A stretch of 64,000 nt of DNA, taken from Pelargonium tetragonum (taxonomy: Eukaryota > Streptophyta > Magnoliopsida > Geraniales > Geraniaceae). The notes beneath the pieces are model-generated. The model was not told the origin of the DNA, did no database searches, and worked only from the letters and a program-made list of their open reading frames with translations. How positions within the stretch are numbered: position 1 is the stretch's first letter; each line of letters opens with the position of its first letter. Below, piece after piece: positions 51,400 to 64,000 of this stretch. A program made the position numbers and the translations under genes. The stretch lies in assembly GCA_036897445.1 (NCBI GenBank), contig JAYMTL010000005.1:186001-250000 (forward strand). The letters run 5' to 3'.

Positions 51400-51970
51400 T
51401 CATTGCAACTCCGCTTTTCTAAGGACTAACCCAAGAAATGGGATTAGTTTCTACCGTATAGCTTTCGGTGCATCTTCGCGTGGATACTCCTTTCTCAAGG
51501 GCCGGATTGTGGTCAACGGGCATCTCTCTGTCAGCATCCAGTGGCCTTCAAAGAGGTTCCCTCGTACAATCGCCTCGCAGTGAATAAGACTTATGATCTT
51601 AGCAGCTTAGTGGCTGTCTAGCTTCCGCCTATTTCATTAACAAATGAGCCAAAGGGTTCTTCTAGAGTTCTTGTCTTATTCGTAGGCTAAGCGCTTTCAG
51701 CTTGCCCTCTTGCTTCAGGTATCCGCGGGACTAGTTACTAGCGCTTTTCCAAGCCCTGGTTTTGCGACGTCTCCCGCTTTCACTAGTCTTTCTCCGCATA
51801 TGAATGTCGTCTTGTATCTTTTGTATGTTATTTCCTTACGGACAGCTGTATCTGTATCTAATTGACAAGATGCCGAATCTTGCCACCAAGAGTTTTCCAA
51901 GTTCTTGGGTTGTAACAGCCTGCAACTTCCTAGAGCATAGTTACCTGCGTAACATGTTTCTCGAAATTCT
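51400..51970 (-). other. GC-richer, CpG-containing block, possible group II intron-like or other RNA relic
   Basis: This stretch has more G+C, more CpG and fewer A/T runs than any other in the window. On the minus strand GACTAGT (about 51781-51787) pairs with ACTAGTC (about 51729-51735) around a loop rich in GAAA- and GGAAAA-type turns, as in long structured RNAs such as domain I of group II introns. ACCG and CGGT flank a short loop near 51455-51471. A 61-codon minus-strand frame (51715-51900) overlaps it but may only shadow the RNA. No domain V, intron ends, reverse transcriptase or rRNA core sequence is visible. It could equally be a younger insertion of coding origin. Confidence 0.25.
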
Positions 51971-52059
51971 TTGTAAGCAGTCTAGTAAGAGTGTTCCTAC
52001 AAAACTAAACTACTTTCTGAGGTGGTTCCACTTCCTGAGCGGATTTCCTATCTAATCTA

Positions 52060-55000
52060 AGCGTATACGTATACCAGGTGCATGTCAAGATACTTGATGG
52101 TTAAAACCCTGTAATTTGTAATTTATTAATGAGATAGGTTTTCCTTGGAGTCTTCCCTTAACCTTGCTTGTATCAAATAAAAATTTTTCGAGTATTTCTT
52201 CGGCTTCAGTGCACTTCATAGTACTGGAGTATAGGGCCGAAGAGAGCTATATAACTAAAAATTAGGATGAATTTGAAGACTTAGTGGCAGTCCCAATTCC
52301 ACCGAAAATAGGAGTTAGCTTCCCTTCAGTAAGGCTGTAGATTTAGTTAGAGGTCCTATTAAATTTCAATAGAGTGATGAATCTGCATTTTCAAAAATCT
52401 AATTATACAAAAGTTACGAAGCTTTGTGGCTATGCCGTACCTGTAGTAAAAAAAAGAATAGGGCTTTACTTTTACATTTTAACGGTAACCCCTTAAATTA
52501 AGGTTAATAGCTCTTCGTTGTAAAAGCACTTCTTGATTAGATAAAGTCCCGCACTTGCAAAATCATGAAACTGGGATTTGACCAGAGCCGTAGACAAAGA
52601 GTAAATACTATAAAAAGTAAAGCAGTACTCGTAGAAAAGCTCCTAAAGTAAACAAGCCCTTAATTAAAAAGTTTTTTAGTCTCTACGCTTCCCTGTGGAT
52701 TTTCCCCTTTTTATAGGGTTACGTTCACAAAGCCGGGCAGTATAAATAAAAACTCTTTTACAAATATACCTTATTTCTTATACCTCGGTTTCTACTATTT
52801 CTACTAAGTTCTTTATCCTAAATCCTTTTTGTAAGAAAAAGCTTGCCGCAAGATTTTAATAAGTTTTTGTGAACCTATTATTTGCTTTGAAGCTATATCC
52901 ACTCTTAAAAATCCTGTTAGCAGGAGCTCCCTTTATAATACCACACGCTGACATATAGGAATTCCCTTTAGAGAGGACACTATTACTGCTAAATATGGAC
53001 TTACACCTATTTACATCATCCGCCTAAAATAAAAGGTGATGACCCCTCAATTAGAAACTGTACCAAGGAACACCACCAAATCAAAAAGTATAAAGTCCGA
53101 GTTATACTACCTAGAAATGAAACACTCGTAATCCAAAAGTCTATGCTCTCTATTGATCGGAGTCGTTTTTCCTTTTTTATAGCACTCAAAATATTTTAAC
53201 AGGAGCAGCCTCTATATCAATGTATCTAGGTCAGTTATAATGAAGTAACAAGACCCCCCATCCACTTCGTAATAGTTTATAGTATTACATCCCAATTTAT
53301 AAAATTATAAAACAAGAAATTTTGACACAAGAGACCTAAAAGAAGCACTCGGACCTAGCATGTCTAGTAAAGGGATACTAAGCTAAGCAAAAATCTTCAT
53401 ATGAGATTTTCCAGGGTTACCCTTAGTAAAAGGGATACGCGATTGAGGGTTTCTTTGACTCTTAGGGTTTTGTCATAGGATCGATAGCACGCAAATTAAA
53501 AAAGGGGTCCTTTGCTTAGTAGGTCTTAGAGCTTCCTGCGCTCTTAATAAGTTGGTTAGCACTTAGAAACTGGAAAATAGATAATAGAGAAAGTATATAA
53601 TCCAGTCGCAATGAGTATTGTTTTTGTAATTACAGCCTTGAGTTAAAAATCCTTTCTATTTCTAGTAGTTAAAAAAGTTCCTGAGTCAGCGGATCGGCAA
53701 ATGGGTTTAGGAGTACCTTATCAAGCGAGGTGTTTTTACTTACCTGTTTTCTTTTTATTAGCACCGTTCATTCAGTCTTTAACTACTAGGTTAAAGAAGT
53801 TTTTACCCTTTTAATAGAGTCATAGAGGAATCCGGGTGTCAAATGCGGATCTTATCAAGTAACCTAAGAAAATTCAAGGTTTCGAACTCCTTTTATGGGC
53901 CCTGTTTGACTTATAAGTCCCTCCTTTTTAAGACATTAGGAGTATCCAAAATTGACTCTCCTTTCTATTTTTCTTTGCAATCTTACATTATGTAGCTAGT
54001 ACTCGCCCCTTTAGCTCTTATAGGTCAATAGGCTAGAAAGAATTTTATATAGCTGGTATTGGGTTTGACTCCTTTTTATCATAATATACTTTTTAAAACC
54101 TCCGTTCGTATGGAATTTCGAAGCCTCTTTTTGTTAATCCTTATAAATAGAAAAAGATCCCAAAACTTGAGGAAGAGCTCCAGGGGTCTCCTTCGTGGGG
54201 TACCCGCTAGCTTTGAGCGTTAATAAAGTATAGCATTTCCTATATGAATGATAACAAAAATCTCTATGTAAAGTAAACGCATAGGAATGTGACCTAAGGT
54301 TCAGGTCCCATTTTCGTAGTAAACTCGGATTTCCATTACAATATCCTGGTCAAAAGTAACTTGAGGTTGAGGGCGCAGATTATAACTAGTTTAGAGGAAC
54401 CTTCCTGGATTGCTTGGGTGGACCTTGTGACAGGAGCTCTTTTTCTAATATTTGGGAATTTTTTACTACTACTCATTAACAAGTTCTTTTAGATCCCTGG
54501 GTTTGCTTTTAGACCTTGTTTTAGTGAGAAATTTTCTATTAAATAAAGCGGATTTGGACAGGATAATAAGTATAACAAAAAATTACGGATCCCTTTTTAT
54601 TACTTTACTCGAATAACTATTAACAAGAAGTAGAAATGAATTTAAAGGGTTTTTGGTTAACCACTTTTAGAGTCCCTATGGCTTTTTTTTAGGCCTGCTT
54701 TTAAAATGAATTTAATAAAGTAGACTCCCTAGTTTTGACTAAAGCTCCTTACGTAGAGGATTTTGCACTTATTCGGGATAGTAAAAAGTTTTAAAGTACT
54801 TTGTTCAATTATGTACTCCGCGTTCTAATTGCTGAATTTTGCTTTCTTGGGGGTGCCCCTGCAGGGAAGGGAATTCCTAAGCTATTTTATGGAGTCCCCT
54901 CTAGAAGATCTTAAAGGATAAAGTCTTTTTTTCTTAAACATAAACCTTTTAAGTTAGAGCCGAAAATGCAGAGGAAAGTGCTCCAATTAAATTTGATGCT

Positions 55001-55585
55001 TAAACGTACTATACCTAGGGCGAAAGTAAGTCATAGTAAACATGTGATAAGGTGCATTTTTTGCTTATAACTTGTAAAAAGAGTATAAAGAAGAAGTAAA
55101 CGAATGAACAAAATATAGGGTAACCGAGGGTTTCTCTCAAAATAAAGTGAAGACCTTGAGTATAATATAGTAGTTAAGTACTCAAAGTTCCTTGCCTCTT
55201 AGTTGTTTGTTGTGTGTTTCCTTTAGCCTATTTAAATTCTCGAGTATTACTGGGCTGGGCGCGGGGTAGTTAATGTAGACAAATAGAGTCCCCTTTTTAT
55301 ATACCGGTATTTATGCTATTTAAGAATAAAGTCTTCACTAATTTACGTAAAGTAATGAAATAATATTTTCTTGAAAAAAGAATCCCCGCTTGCTAAAATC
55401 AAGTAAAAATGATAGTCCAGATTCTTTTTTCCAAAAGTTCCGATACCTAAAAGGGGGAATTTCCTTTATGTAAAAAAAAAGCTCGCCATTGTTAAGTCGC
55501 TCTTAAAGAGTCCCTATTTAAGTATGAGTATAAATAACTGAGAAATATATAAAGGGTGTAAGGAAAAAGGAACTAATCTGTCATG
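52060..55585. other. Gene-free stretch
   Basis: Background texture and no frame worth calling. Around 52571-52600 the minus strand shows TCTGGTCAAATCCCAG, a degenerate T-arm-like hairpin, not a tRNA. Confidence 0.55.
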
Positions 55586-55589
55586 ATTA

Positions 55590-56050
55590 AGAGGTTCTAG
55601 TCCATTACAAAGCAAGAAAATCTTATTACTTTAGCTACTGCCTTACAGACTTCCTAGCAATACAAATACAACTGTCCAAGTCACAAGAATCTATATCGGG
55701 TCAGAGTCCTTATCCTTGGTTCCATTAGCCGCACTAAGACAAGAAATTAGTAACAGACAACTAGGACTAAGAGCAAGCACTTCTGTTTCAGGCAGTGACT
55801 GGAGGATTTATGTTCCTTAGATTTCGACCTTAGAGATTAGTTATAACAAGCAAGAGGTGGTAGTTAGGTTAAACGATGTGTGCAATTTGCAAAGCATGTT
55901 GTTACTGCTGTCAATGAACATATTTATTCCTTTACCGGTTATACCTTTAGAGTCCCATCAGAGCTTATCCCATTAGCTATTAAGAGAGTCCTCTTTGTGC
56001 ATGTCCATTACTTAAGAGTACAAATCGGAAAGTTACCTAAACTATTATAG
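55590..56050 (+). pseudogene. Possible pogo-type transposase N-terminus, decayed
   Basis: DNA-transposon relic, tentative. From about 55610 the plus strand gives ENLITLATALQTS, close in pattern to the first helix of the psq-type helix-turn-helix at the start of fungal pogo/Fot1 transposases (E-x-L-I-x-L-A-x-x-A). About 20 codons on come LYRV and, in a neighbouring frame, RIYIGSESL, resembling the RIYxVxxSTL of the recognition helix; then SRTKTRN resembles the G-x-x-SR-x-x-T-x-N that follows. The matches lie in two frames, so at least one frameshift is needed. I cannot find the later DDE catalytic region or terminal inverted repeats. The block sits at the left edge of a 3.4-kb stretch of distinct composition. 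Confidence 0.25.
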
Positions 56051-57060
56051 AATATTATTATAGAGTCTTTCCTCCTTGGTGATAACTAGTTCAATTCAAG
56101 AAGATGTTAGATAGAAGTGTGCTCCTGCTACAACAAATGGAATCTCTTTTACTTTACATACTAGCAATACAAACAGAATACAAAACCTGGTACTCATTTT
56201 CTTAGAATTAATTAGCTGAAATCCCAACTAGGTATCTATATCCCTTAAGAATGTTCCCTTATTCACTTAAGGGTTCAGAATCTGTTATCTAAATTACTTA
56301 AAGTAAAATACCTAAACTCTCTCAAAGGAAAGACTAGAATATAGACTCAAAAATGCAAGAGAATCTAGGATAACTCCAGCCTTAAGCAACACCTGCTATA
56401 CAGTAAAAGTACAAATAGCACTTCTCAAGTCAAAAGGATTGAGAAATAAAGGCCTTTAGGTACTCTGTAATCCATTCATTATAAAGGCTTAGAGAATGAT
56501 ATATAAAGTTGAGGGCTATAAAGTTTCTATTATCTAAGCGATTCTTAAAACAACTCTGGAAGATAGACTTGAAAATCACATTTACTAAGATGACAGGACT
56601 GTAACCTTTTGACATTCTTTTACATCTGCTTTACTTACCAACAATTCATCGGAGAAGTTCTATAAGTACTTATTCCCTCTTGCCAAGAGCAACAATTATC
56701 TCATGCCTGCTATAAAGAAAGAGATCATTAGCCATGGTCTAAGCTCATGTATACCAGAGTATTTAGACTTGCTGGCTGCTAAAGATAGAGTTACAATCTT
56801 ACAATAACAGGTGGTTTAGAGTTGGGTTGGATTCTAGAGTCAAACCCCGACTAAAAGGACAGGTTCGGGCTAGAGTTTGGTTCTCAAGAAGAATCCGAAT
56901 CTGTACCTTACTCTTAGGACTTTTGTTCTTCATGCCTTTTAGGAGGCTATACCGGCCTTCTTGATAGCTATAGTATTGTACTATTCTATTTAGTCTTAAT
57001 TAGTTATCCTATTAGTTAGATAGTTAGAAGACCTTACACTAACACCAACCGAAAAGGAAC
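56051..57060. other. No gene seen; A/C-rich texture continues
   Basis: Same C-over-G composition as the flanks but no frame or motif that I can place. A 61-codon minus-strand frame (56430-56615) has no support. Confidence 0.4.
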
Positions 57061-58989
57061 CCTCTTCAATTTGTGACTTCTGTGACTCTTACGTTTTCCA
57101 GTTACAACCTATTATATTACCTATCTTAGATTCGAATGAAATATCTTTAACCAGAGCTATAGCTATAAAACCAAAACCCTTAATTATAAAGACAAGACTG
57201 GGATTTACAATTACATTAAAATTCTTCTTTTATCGACTTACTTCTTTCAGGAGCTTAACCTGTAGCTATAGAAATTCTTTGATTGAGCTTGTGCTAGAAT
57301 CCTAAAATACAACACCCACATCAATAAGAGAATAATCCCAAAGACTTGTTAAAGCTAGAGAGAAAATAAGAACCCCGAAGTGTATATAAATTCCTTTAGT
57401 ACCTGGTTAAACCTCTTAAGGCAAGGTGTTTACTAACCCATAATAATGTTGGATTTACCCTCCTTTAGAATTAAGGACCTCCTTACATACACAGTTTTTT
57501 CTAATTCCTTTAAGTTATGCCAATTCCGGATACTAAAGAGGCTGGCCATAAAGCAAGAGAGCAGCTTCCTTTAGAAAATACCCTTTACCTAGATTCACCT
57601 TCTACCCTTTAGCAGCACATATTCCACGAGATTCTTTAGCTCCTAGGAATAATCTCACTATACTTCTCAGGGTACGTTTATACTCTAAAGAGCACCAATT
57701 AATTCAGTCAGAGAGTTACCAGGAATACAAAGTATCTTGCAGCCAAAAGGAAATGAATATAGAATCAGTTTCTGTTATCCACTGATCAGAGAATAACTAT
57801 CTATAAAATACTAGGAATGAATATACTCTCAAAGGGTAAGAAACAAAGGGATTCAGGTTACTATCTAGAATAGTTTTCTCTGTCAGGGTACTAAGGTGTT
57901 GATACCTTTAATTTAACTAGAATTACGTTCGATTTCCTATACTTATAAAGCCTTACTAGAAAGCCCTGGAATGAAAAAAGTAAATAATAAATAGGTAACC
58001 CTTTACTAAACGGACCCACGACTAACTTACTTTATTCGCAATTACTTTCAACCAACAATCGGGATTTATACAAATTCAATAGACTCTTGCCCAAGTTTAT
58101 ATCAAAAGAAATAGAATAAGGCTAAACTTACTAGAATGTCATATCTATAGTATTTATCTAGATTCCGGTACCTCTAAACTCATTAGAGATTTACTATAAA
58201 TTTGAAATTTCTAAAATCCTTATACCCTAGACTTTGACTTCTTTTATACTTGAGAGTTAGACTTTAGAGCGCTATAATACCCTGTTGTATACCTATCTTA
58301 GGACTTATAGCTAGCAGAACAACATTATAATTGTAGCCTTGTAACCAGAGACCACAAAGGCTTTCCGCACCGAACTGGAAAACACTAACAACTTCTTACG
58401 AGACTTGCTTTTAAAATACCTATCCTTCTTAAGACCTAGAACCTACTTTACTTTCAGATAACCGGATAACCTAAAACAGCTAGACTTCTCTTAAAACCAG
58501 AACTAATATGCTTTACTTGTTACCCGGTCAAATAGAATAGGAAAACCTTCACCACCTCTATACAATTATATCCTCTCTTCTATAAACTTCTATAACGAGA
58601 CCTCTTAATAGCTCTAAAATAAGGATTACAAAGATTATAAAACTCCTGAAGCTACTGTCTATAGAAAGAATACCCTTTAAAAAAGGACAAGCTCCTAAGT
58701 CGTAAAATTCCTTTAAGTGGTATACCCCCACACCGAATAAAATAAAACATACGCCAGACGTGCAGTAAGCGCTGCTTATAAATAAAGGTAAACCCAGTTC
58801 CTTTTGAAACCGAATTTTAGGATACCCCAGGCACTTCAATATCACAGATTTTCTTTTTTGTTTAGCCGGGTTCCATAGATTTCATTTCTGGAGAAAATCC
58901 CGCTCTAGAATAATCTTTCTAGGGGTTAACGTATTAAGCAAAGAAATCCCGTTGTATTTTTAAGACTAGCTTTGGCCTTTTTCTTTTGA
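57061..58989 (+). pseudogene. Decayed coding stretch of unknown kind
   Basis: One plus-strand frame keeps protein-like composition in patches over almost 2 kb, for example AGHKAREQLPLENTLYLDSP at 57541-57600 and KAFRTELENTNNFLRDLLL at about 58351-58407. It is interrupted by many TAA and TAG but almost no TGA; from 57757 the first in-frame TGA is at 58987. C exceeds G (14 to 7 in 57301-57360 by hand). I recognise no domain. Readings: a dead element with CAA, CAG and TGG turned to stops by CpA-directed mutation, chance, or a gene in a code where TAA and TAG are sense. The first is most likely. A 95-codon minus-strand frame (58558-58845) is probably its shadow. Confidence 0.25.
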
Positions 58990-61900
58990 GTTCTTTGTTA
59001 TTCTATTGGCAGGGCTTTTAGAAGTTCTTTTTATAGATATTCTTGTAGTGGAACTCCTATGTATGTTGCTTACAAGAGTTTAATTCTTTTACCGAAGCAG
59101 CCCCTATTAACATAGTAAGGGTCCATAAAAACTTAAGGGATTTCTTTTGCTCTAACCTACGCGGGCCCCCTTCTAAACAGTAAGGCTTGCCTTAAGGATC
59201 TCGTTATATTTAGAAATAGATTCCCTTTCATGCGCGTTTTATCTCAACTCCTGCTACACTCGTGTAAGAAAAGGTTGTAATTTCTATAGATCTTCAGCAT
59301 TTAGTAGTTTCTGTCTCACACCCCTTACTTAGACCCTGCGTTATCAAGTATCAAAGAGGAAAACTGCTCAAAAGGGATTCCTTAGGATAGAATTTTTCAC
59401 TTGCAACTGAATCTACCTAGTAGTAAGTTAAGTACACAGGTTTTATACAACTAACTTTAGAATTCTTCTTACATAAAATTCAGTCTATTTCATCTTTTAT
59501 TTTAATAGGACCCCGTTGCCTTGTTTGTATTAAACTTAGTTACCTTATGCTTTCCTTTTACTTAATCCTATGACACTGGGATAAACTATGCGGTCTCGTA
59601 GATAAGGACTAAAACAAAGTACTACTTAAGACTTGACCCTCGAAATTTAAACATTGTTTTGAATGCTTGATCAAATGAGAATTTGAAGACAAACTCTTTA
59701 ATCTTTAACGAGGGAGATTCTCGAGTAAACGATCTATTTAAGCTTAAGCGATTCTTTTCTAAAATTAATGAATATTTTGCCTTGCCCTTGAGAATTCTAA
59801 GCGCCGGCTTTATACTCTACTCTCTAAGAAAACCCTATGAACATGAACTTTACAAGGAGACCTTTCTAAACTTGGACAAGAAAAGATAGTATAAAACTCA
59901 AAGCCCGTGTTATATACTCGAAAATGACTCTCACGGCCAACCGGGCCCTAGCTGCTACTTAATAGATACTGGTAGAATCACGAGGATGCTCGACTAATGT
60001 TTATGAGAGATGAGATTGCTTTGAAAGCCCTTACGAAACCCGGAAATACAAAATTCTAAGAAGAAATTTAGGACCTAACTAAAACTTAACTTTTTATATA
60101 ATATGCGTACTCCTTAAAATGAAATTTATCCCAGGCATTAAAAGCTCAGAATATGGGAAGGGGCTCCAAGGGAAAGTAAGAGGCTTTAATTTTTTCTTAG
60201 GTTACACCACTGTCATAAAACATAAAATAGAAAAATCTCCCCTGGGGTTTCCTTTAGAGGGGTTACTCTGCAGACAAAGTTTCTACTAGAGTCAAATTAC
60301 AGAGAATTCTCCTGGGCAGTCCCGTTAGAGCAAAAGAACCCATTAGTAAAGGGCCGCAGCCAAAAGCATACCTCTCCCACGGAGCCCTGCCATAAACTCA
60401 TGGAAAAAGAAGTTTATGAGCGCAAATAAAATAGGGCATACTTGCTTTGAGAATCCTGGAAGGAAGTCCTTAGTAACTCAGGCTAGACCTAGCGGATCTT
60501 ATTTTCACTAAAAAGCCCCTAAGCTTAAAGAAATGCCAGAAGCACCCGCAGCGAAACACTTACAAGATATTGTAAAACTCCCGCAAGAATCTAAGTTTTC
60601 TTATCAAGGGCCCCTCTTTAGACTAAGCTTTCTTTTTATAGCTATACCTCCCATATATACATTTAATTAAAAGAAAACTTGTTTTAGATGGGACTATTAA
60701 AAGCCGAAGCAGATATAAAACTTCACCCTCTAGGATTAACAGTGTAATTAAGTTAAGGGAGCCTATTCCAGAAAAACTCTAGGATCTCCGGGAATAATTA
60801 CAAGGAGGTTTCCTATTACGGGTTTCTTAAGAAAAATTCGCTATAATAAGCAATAAGCGCTTAGCCGTTAGTGACACAGAGGTTAGAAACTTCCCTTATT
60901 CTGGGCTTTCTAATTTTGAGTTAATTCAAGAGTCTACTAAGGGAGCTCCCAGTGGGTATTGATACAACATTTTTATTTACTATCACAATTAACTAACACT
61001 AATTTGCTGAACAAGGTATAAAGTATCCCGATCTAGTATATTATACAAGAGCTCCTTTTAGAGTTTTATCTTACAAAATTTAACTCACGACTAATGACAA
61101 CCTTATGAACGCTCTTTATTTCTTTATTAAAATATAACTTTGCTACACCCCAATAGCTTTTTTAGTTATAAAGAGCAGTGAGCCCCTGTTAGCTGGCAAT
61201 TAGCTTTTATAAGGGTAACTCCTCTGACAAAACACTAAGTACTTTCATATATTCAAATTCTGATATTGCAAAACGTAATACTCTAAAAGCTTTCTCAAAA
61301 AGGAATCTCACGTGGGTCTTATCGACAGTTTCTTTATCCTTGTGCCTAAAGTAGCTTTCAAGACTGTAAAACCAACGAAAGTTAAATAAGAAATTCCTAT
61401 CCTGTAAGGTATAAACTAAGTGTGTAGTTAGCCCTAAATTCAACATAGGGCTTTACAAAAAGCATAAACCAGTGATTACTTTAAAAAGAAGATTTTAATG
61501 ACCTTGCTACACCTTATTTCCTACTATAAGGTTATAACCCCTAGAGTGTCCCAAGCTTGATTACAACGGATTCTATAAATGTGCATTAGTCTCTAATTAG
61601 ACGGAGCCTTTTGCTTTTAAAAAAAGGGGAACCTCAATCAAAAGGGTATAAGTATATTAGTGGCCTGTAGGAATTAGGATCCTCCTCTATATAGCAACTT
61701 TGCTAAGAGAAGTAGGATTTTTTAATAGGATGAAATTTCCAAGCTAGGTAGACGGGCAGAATCTGGGGCAGCATACTTTGAAAAATACAAAGGAAATAAC
61801 CCTGTAGAAAGCTAAACCTCTAGCTAGATTTCAACTTCTTGAGCAAAAGCCCTCCTAATAATTCAACCTAAAAATCTTTTTCATATCTTCTGCTCCCGTT

Positions 61901-64000
61901 AATGTTTTGATATATGAGAGACTCTTAGTTCCCGTAACCTACTTTTAGAGGGATGATGTACTGGCGGAATCCTTCATTTAGAGTGCCTATCCCATCCGGA
62001 AATTAGAAAGTTTTAACCCGCAAGATTATCCGCTAAAGCACCTATAAACTGCTAAAGTAAAGCTTTATTCCGAGTTAGACCGCTTAATATATCCTTGCCT
62101 TCTACTGTTATTCCCCTCATTAGTCTAAAACCTAAACTCGGGTAAGATAACTGGGAGGCCCCCGAGCAATCCCAAGACCCTAAGTGTTCAAAGGTAAGGA
62201 TAACTCGCTTGATTAAAAAAGATAAAGAATGCCCTAGCCCTGCCTTATCTTCGATACCTCACACTTAAAATTCAATATCAAACTCTGTAAAGTGTTTGGC
62301 TATAGGGCCTACTAACAGATAGAAACTAGAGCCTTTCCTATGGGCTGTAGGTAACAAAATGAAAACAAGAGGCTGCTGCAAGCCTAAAGTTTGACTTATA
62401 TATTATGTTCTAAATAATGTTTATGATGAGTACTTTTAATTCATGAATCTAGGGGCTCTCCCCTTTCGGATAGGAATAAACCCTTGTGTAAATATTTTTA
62501 TATTTTATATAAACTGAATCTTTTCAGAGAGAATCCTGAAAGATTTTGATAGCAAAGAGATAGAGTAAAGAAAGGGCCCCTTACAACTACCAAAGTATAG
62601 CCCGTTTAAGGTTGGTAGCAAGAAAACAGACAGGGAGTACTTTCTATCTTTATATATGCTTAGGCTTCTTTTTGGGGGTTTATAAGGCGGTAACCCCTTA
62701 ACAAGAAGCTCTCCTACAAGAGTCAATTCTCATAGTAGCACCTTTATGTAGTACCCCCATGACGCATAGAGCTGCCTTGTAAAGTGTCTAAACTTTCTCT
62801 TTTCCGGTATTCAAAGTAAATCTTCTAAATTTCTAAAGCTATGAATTACTGGATAGAGTAGAACTAAGAGTACAGGCTTCAATTAGCATACTTACTTAAG
62901 GCTTATGCCTCTTCTAATAAGGGCAATCCCGGGTCATTTTAAAAGTAAGTTTTTTGTCACCTCTTGCTCTCCGAGCTTTTCTACAAATAAAAGCAATCTT
63001 AAACTAAGAGTCTTGTTTCACAACCTGCTGTCAGTTTATAATCTGAAGGAGCTTCTAAAAAGTATTTAATCGAACGTAAAGGTCCAATATGTACAACCAG
63101 TTTACTGGGCGGGCCAATTCCTTGGTTGACCGTTTCCTTTGAAGAATCTAAGGCAGCGAAGTAGCATATTTCCTTGACTTTTTTGGAAATTAGGATCCTT
63201 TTTATAAAACTTTATCCGACTCACTGACACCCAGTATTTTTTGCGTAAGTGTAGCTTATAAGTGGGAAAGCTAATAAATTGACTCTAAATAAATAGACAC
63301 CGAACAAGAAAATTTTAATAAGTATAACCTAGTTATTTATTGTAGTCTTACATATCGGCTTAACAAACCTAATAGTCAAAATCGGGTTTATTTCCGGGCC
63401 CTAGTTTAATATCGTAGGAGAAGGGGAACTCAAAATCTTTGTGGAAGCAAGTAGATCGCACTTATAATCTAAAAAAATACTGGAGCTAGGTACGCGCAGA
63501 GAAAGAAACAAAGGATTCGCAAAGTAGGGGATACCCTGAAGTTTGTTTACTTTGTAATATTCAAACTAAACTTTAACCAACGTCTATAAAAAAGTCTAAA
63601 AGAAGTATAACTCTCGGTCATTTAATTACATTTACCAAAAGCTAAGCCCCTAGGTCGAGAAAGAAAAGCAAATCATACGTAAGGAATTTATTCAGCCCTA
63701 ACAAGGATCCTAGGAGCACTCCTAAAAAAATTTTACTTGTTATTGAATCAGTCTAATTATTTTGTTGAGAAAGGAAAGCCCTTTTATAGAATTCTGTAAA
63801 ATCTCCCGAAAATTACGGGCCTCCACTGAATTAGTGGAAGAAAACGTTCTTCAAAAGTCCTAAATAACTTTTCCTGTTTTACCGCGAGTCCAGGGAGCGC
63901 AAAATAGACTTTAAAAATAAAGAAGGGTTACGAGTAAGAGTAAAGGAAAGCTTATCTATTCTAAAACAATTGTTAGTATATTTCGAGAATTTGCCTTTTA
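58990..64000. other. Gene-free stretch
   Basis: Frames at 59683-59889 (plus, 68 codons from an ATG), 61207-61446 (minus, 79 codons) and 62505-62726 (minus, 73 codons) show no motif. Background texture of A/T runs with short GC-rich clusters to the end of the window. No RNA gene or notable repeat seen. Confidence 0.55.

Noticed and set aside
51560-51575. GTACGAG followed by GGAACC on the minus strand, like the sarcin-ricin loop of large-subunit rRNA
   Set aside because: The invariant AGTACGAGAGGA core is not matched and no flanking rRNA helices are recognisable.
55575-55605. TAATC and GATTA around TGTCAT followed by GGTTCTAGTCC, like a tRNA-Asp anticodon and T arm
   Set aside because: The loop is six bases, the T stem has only two pairs and no D arm or acceptor stem fits.
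58558-58845. 95-codon minus-strand frame with a hydrophobic C-terminus
   Set aside because: Lies opposite a plus-strand coding remnant whose composition would produce such a shadow; no family signature.
1-64000. CRISPR array, bacterial operons, ribosome binding sites, riboswitches, phage
   Set aside because: No regularly spaced repeats, no long reading frames and no prokaryotic gene signature; the internal tRNA promoter boxes and coding style fit a eukaryote.
1-64000. Plant mitochondrial genome as the main explanation
   Set aside because: The tRNA-Lys resembles mitochondrial trnK, but G+C is lower than usual there, no mitochondrial protein or rRNA gene is visible in 64 kb, and the anticodon is CUU. 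Kept as an alternative only.

Overview
The window is AT-rich eukaryotic-looking DNA (roughly one third G+C by eye) with no recognisable intact protein gene on either strand. The longest frames open under the standard code are only about 115 to 135 codons, and none carries a family signature I can name with confidence. The one feature I would call a working gene is a tRNA-Lys(CUU) at 35787-35859. It folds perfectly and has eukaryotic A and B boxes. CUU anticodons and this D arm are typical of cytosolic tRNA-Lys. || My preferred reading is a gene-free, repeat-derived block of a nuclear genome, most likely a filamentous ascomycete, worn down by a C-to-T process at CpA (repeat-induced point mutation, RIP, or something like it). 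TpA outnumbers ApT in the stretches I counted by hand (15 to 9 in line 17221-17280, 10 to 7 in 48001-48060). Where two relic copies can be aligned (17.6 kb with 41.9 kb, 8.05 kb with 23.99 kb, 36.17 kb with 41.83 kb), many of the differences are CpA against TpA or TpG against TpA. Rejected but not excluded: intergenic DNA of a bloated algal or plant organelle (the tRNA-Lys also resembles mitochondrial trnK, and a higher-GC block at 51.05-52.05 kb has some group II intron look), or a nuclear genome with a changed stop code. || Layout. 1-7.4 kb: nothing but AT-rich sequence with short GC-rich clusters. 7.5-8.85 kb (minus): charged, lysine-rich coding remnant. 9.5-10.55 kb: a 33-bp perfect direct repeat flanking tRNA-like fragments. 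10.6-17.2 kb: empty except a 12-bp hairpin. 17.2-18.15 kb: gag-like remnant. 18.87-20.22 kb: two tRNA-like relics and a 24-bp tandem duplication. 23.94-24.07 kb (minus) and 26.33-26.46 kb: further remnants of the lysine-rich kind, followed by an 85-codon frame. 29.8-30.2 kb (minus): one of the longest open frames. 35.79 kb: tRNA-Lys. 35.99-36.19 kb: another remnant. 39.95-43.5 kb: a block of different texture containing the best gag-like remnant (41.58-42.18 kb). 45.9-46.3 kb: a small frame. 51.04-52.06 kb: the GC-richer block. 55.6-58.99 kb: a block of different composition with a possible pogo-type transposase relic at its left end and an unknown decayed coding stretch at its right end. 59-64 kb: nothing recognised. 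|| The pieces do not form a working pathway. The picture is a graveyard of several element families at different stages of decay, with one tRNA gene still intact.
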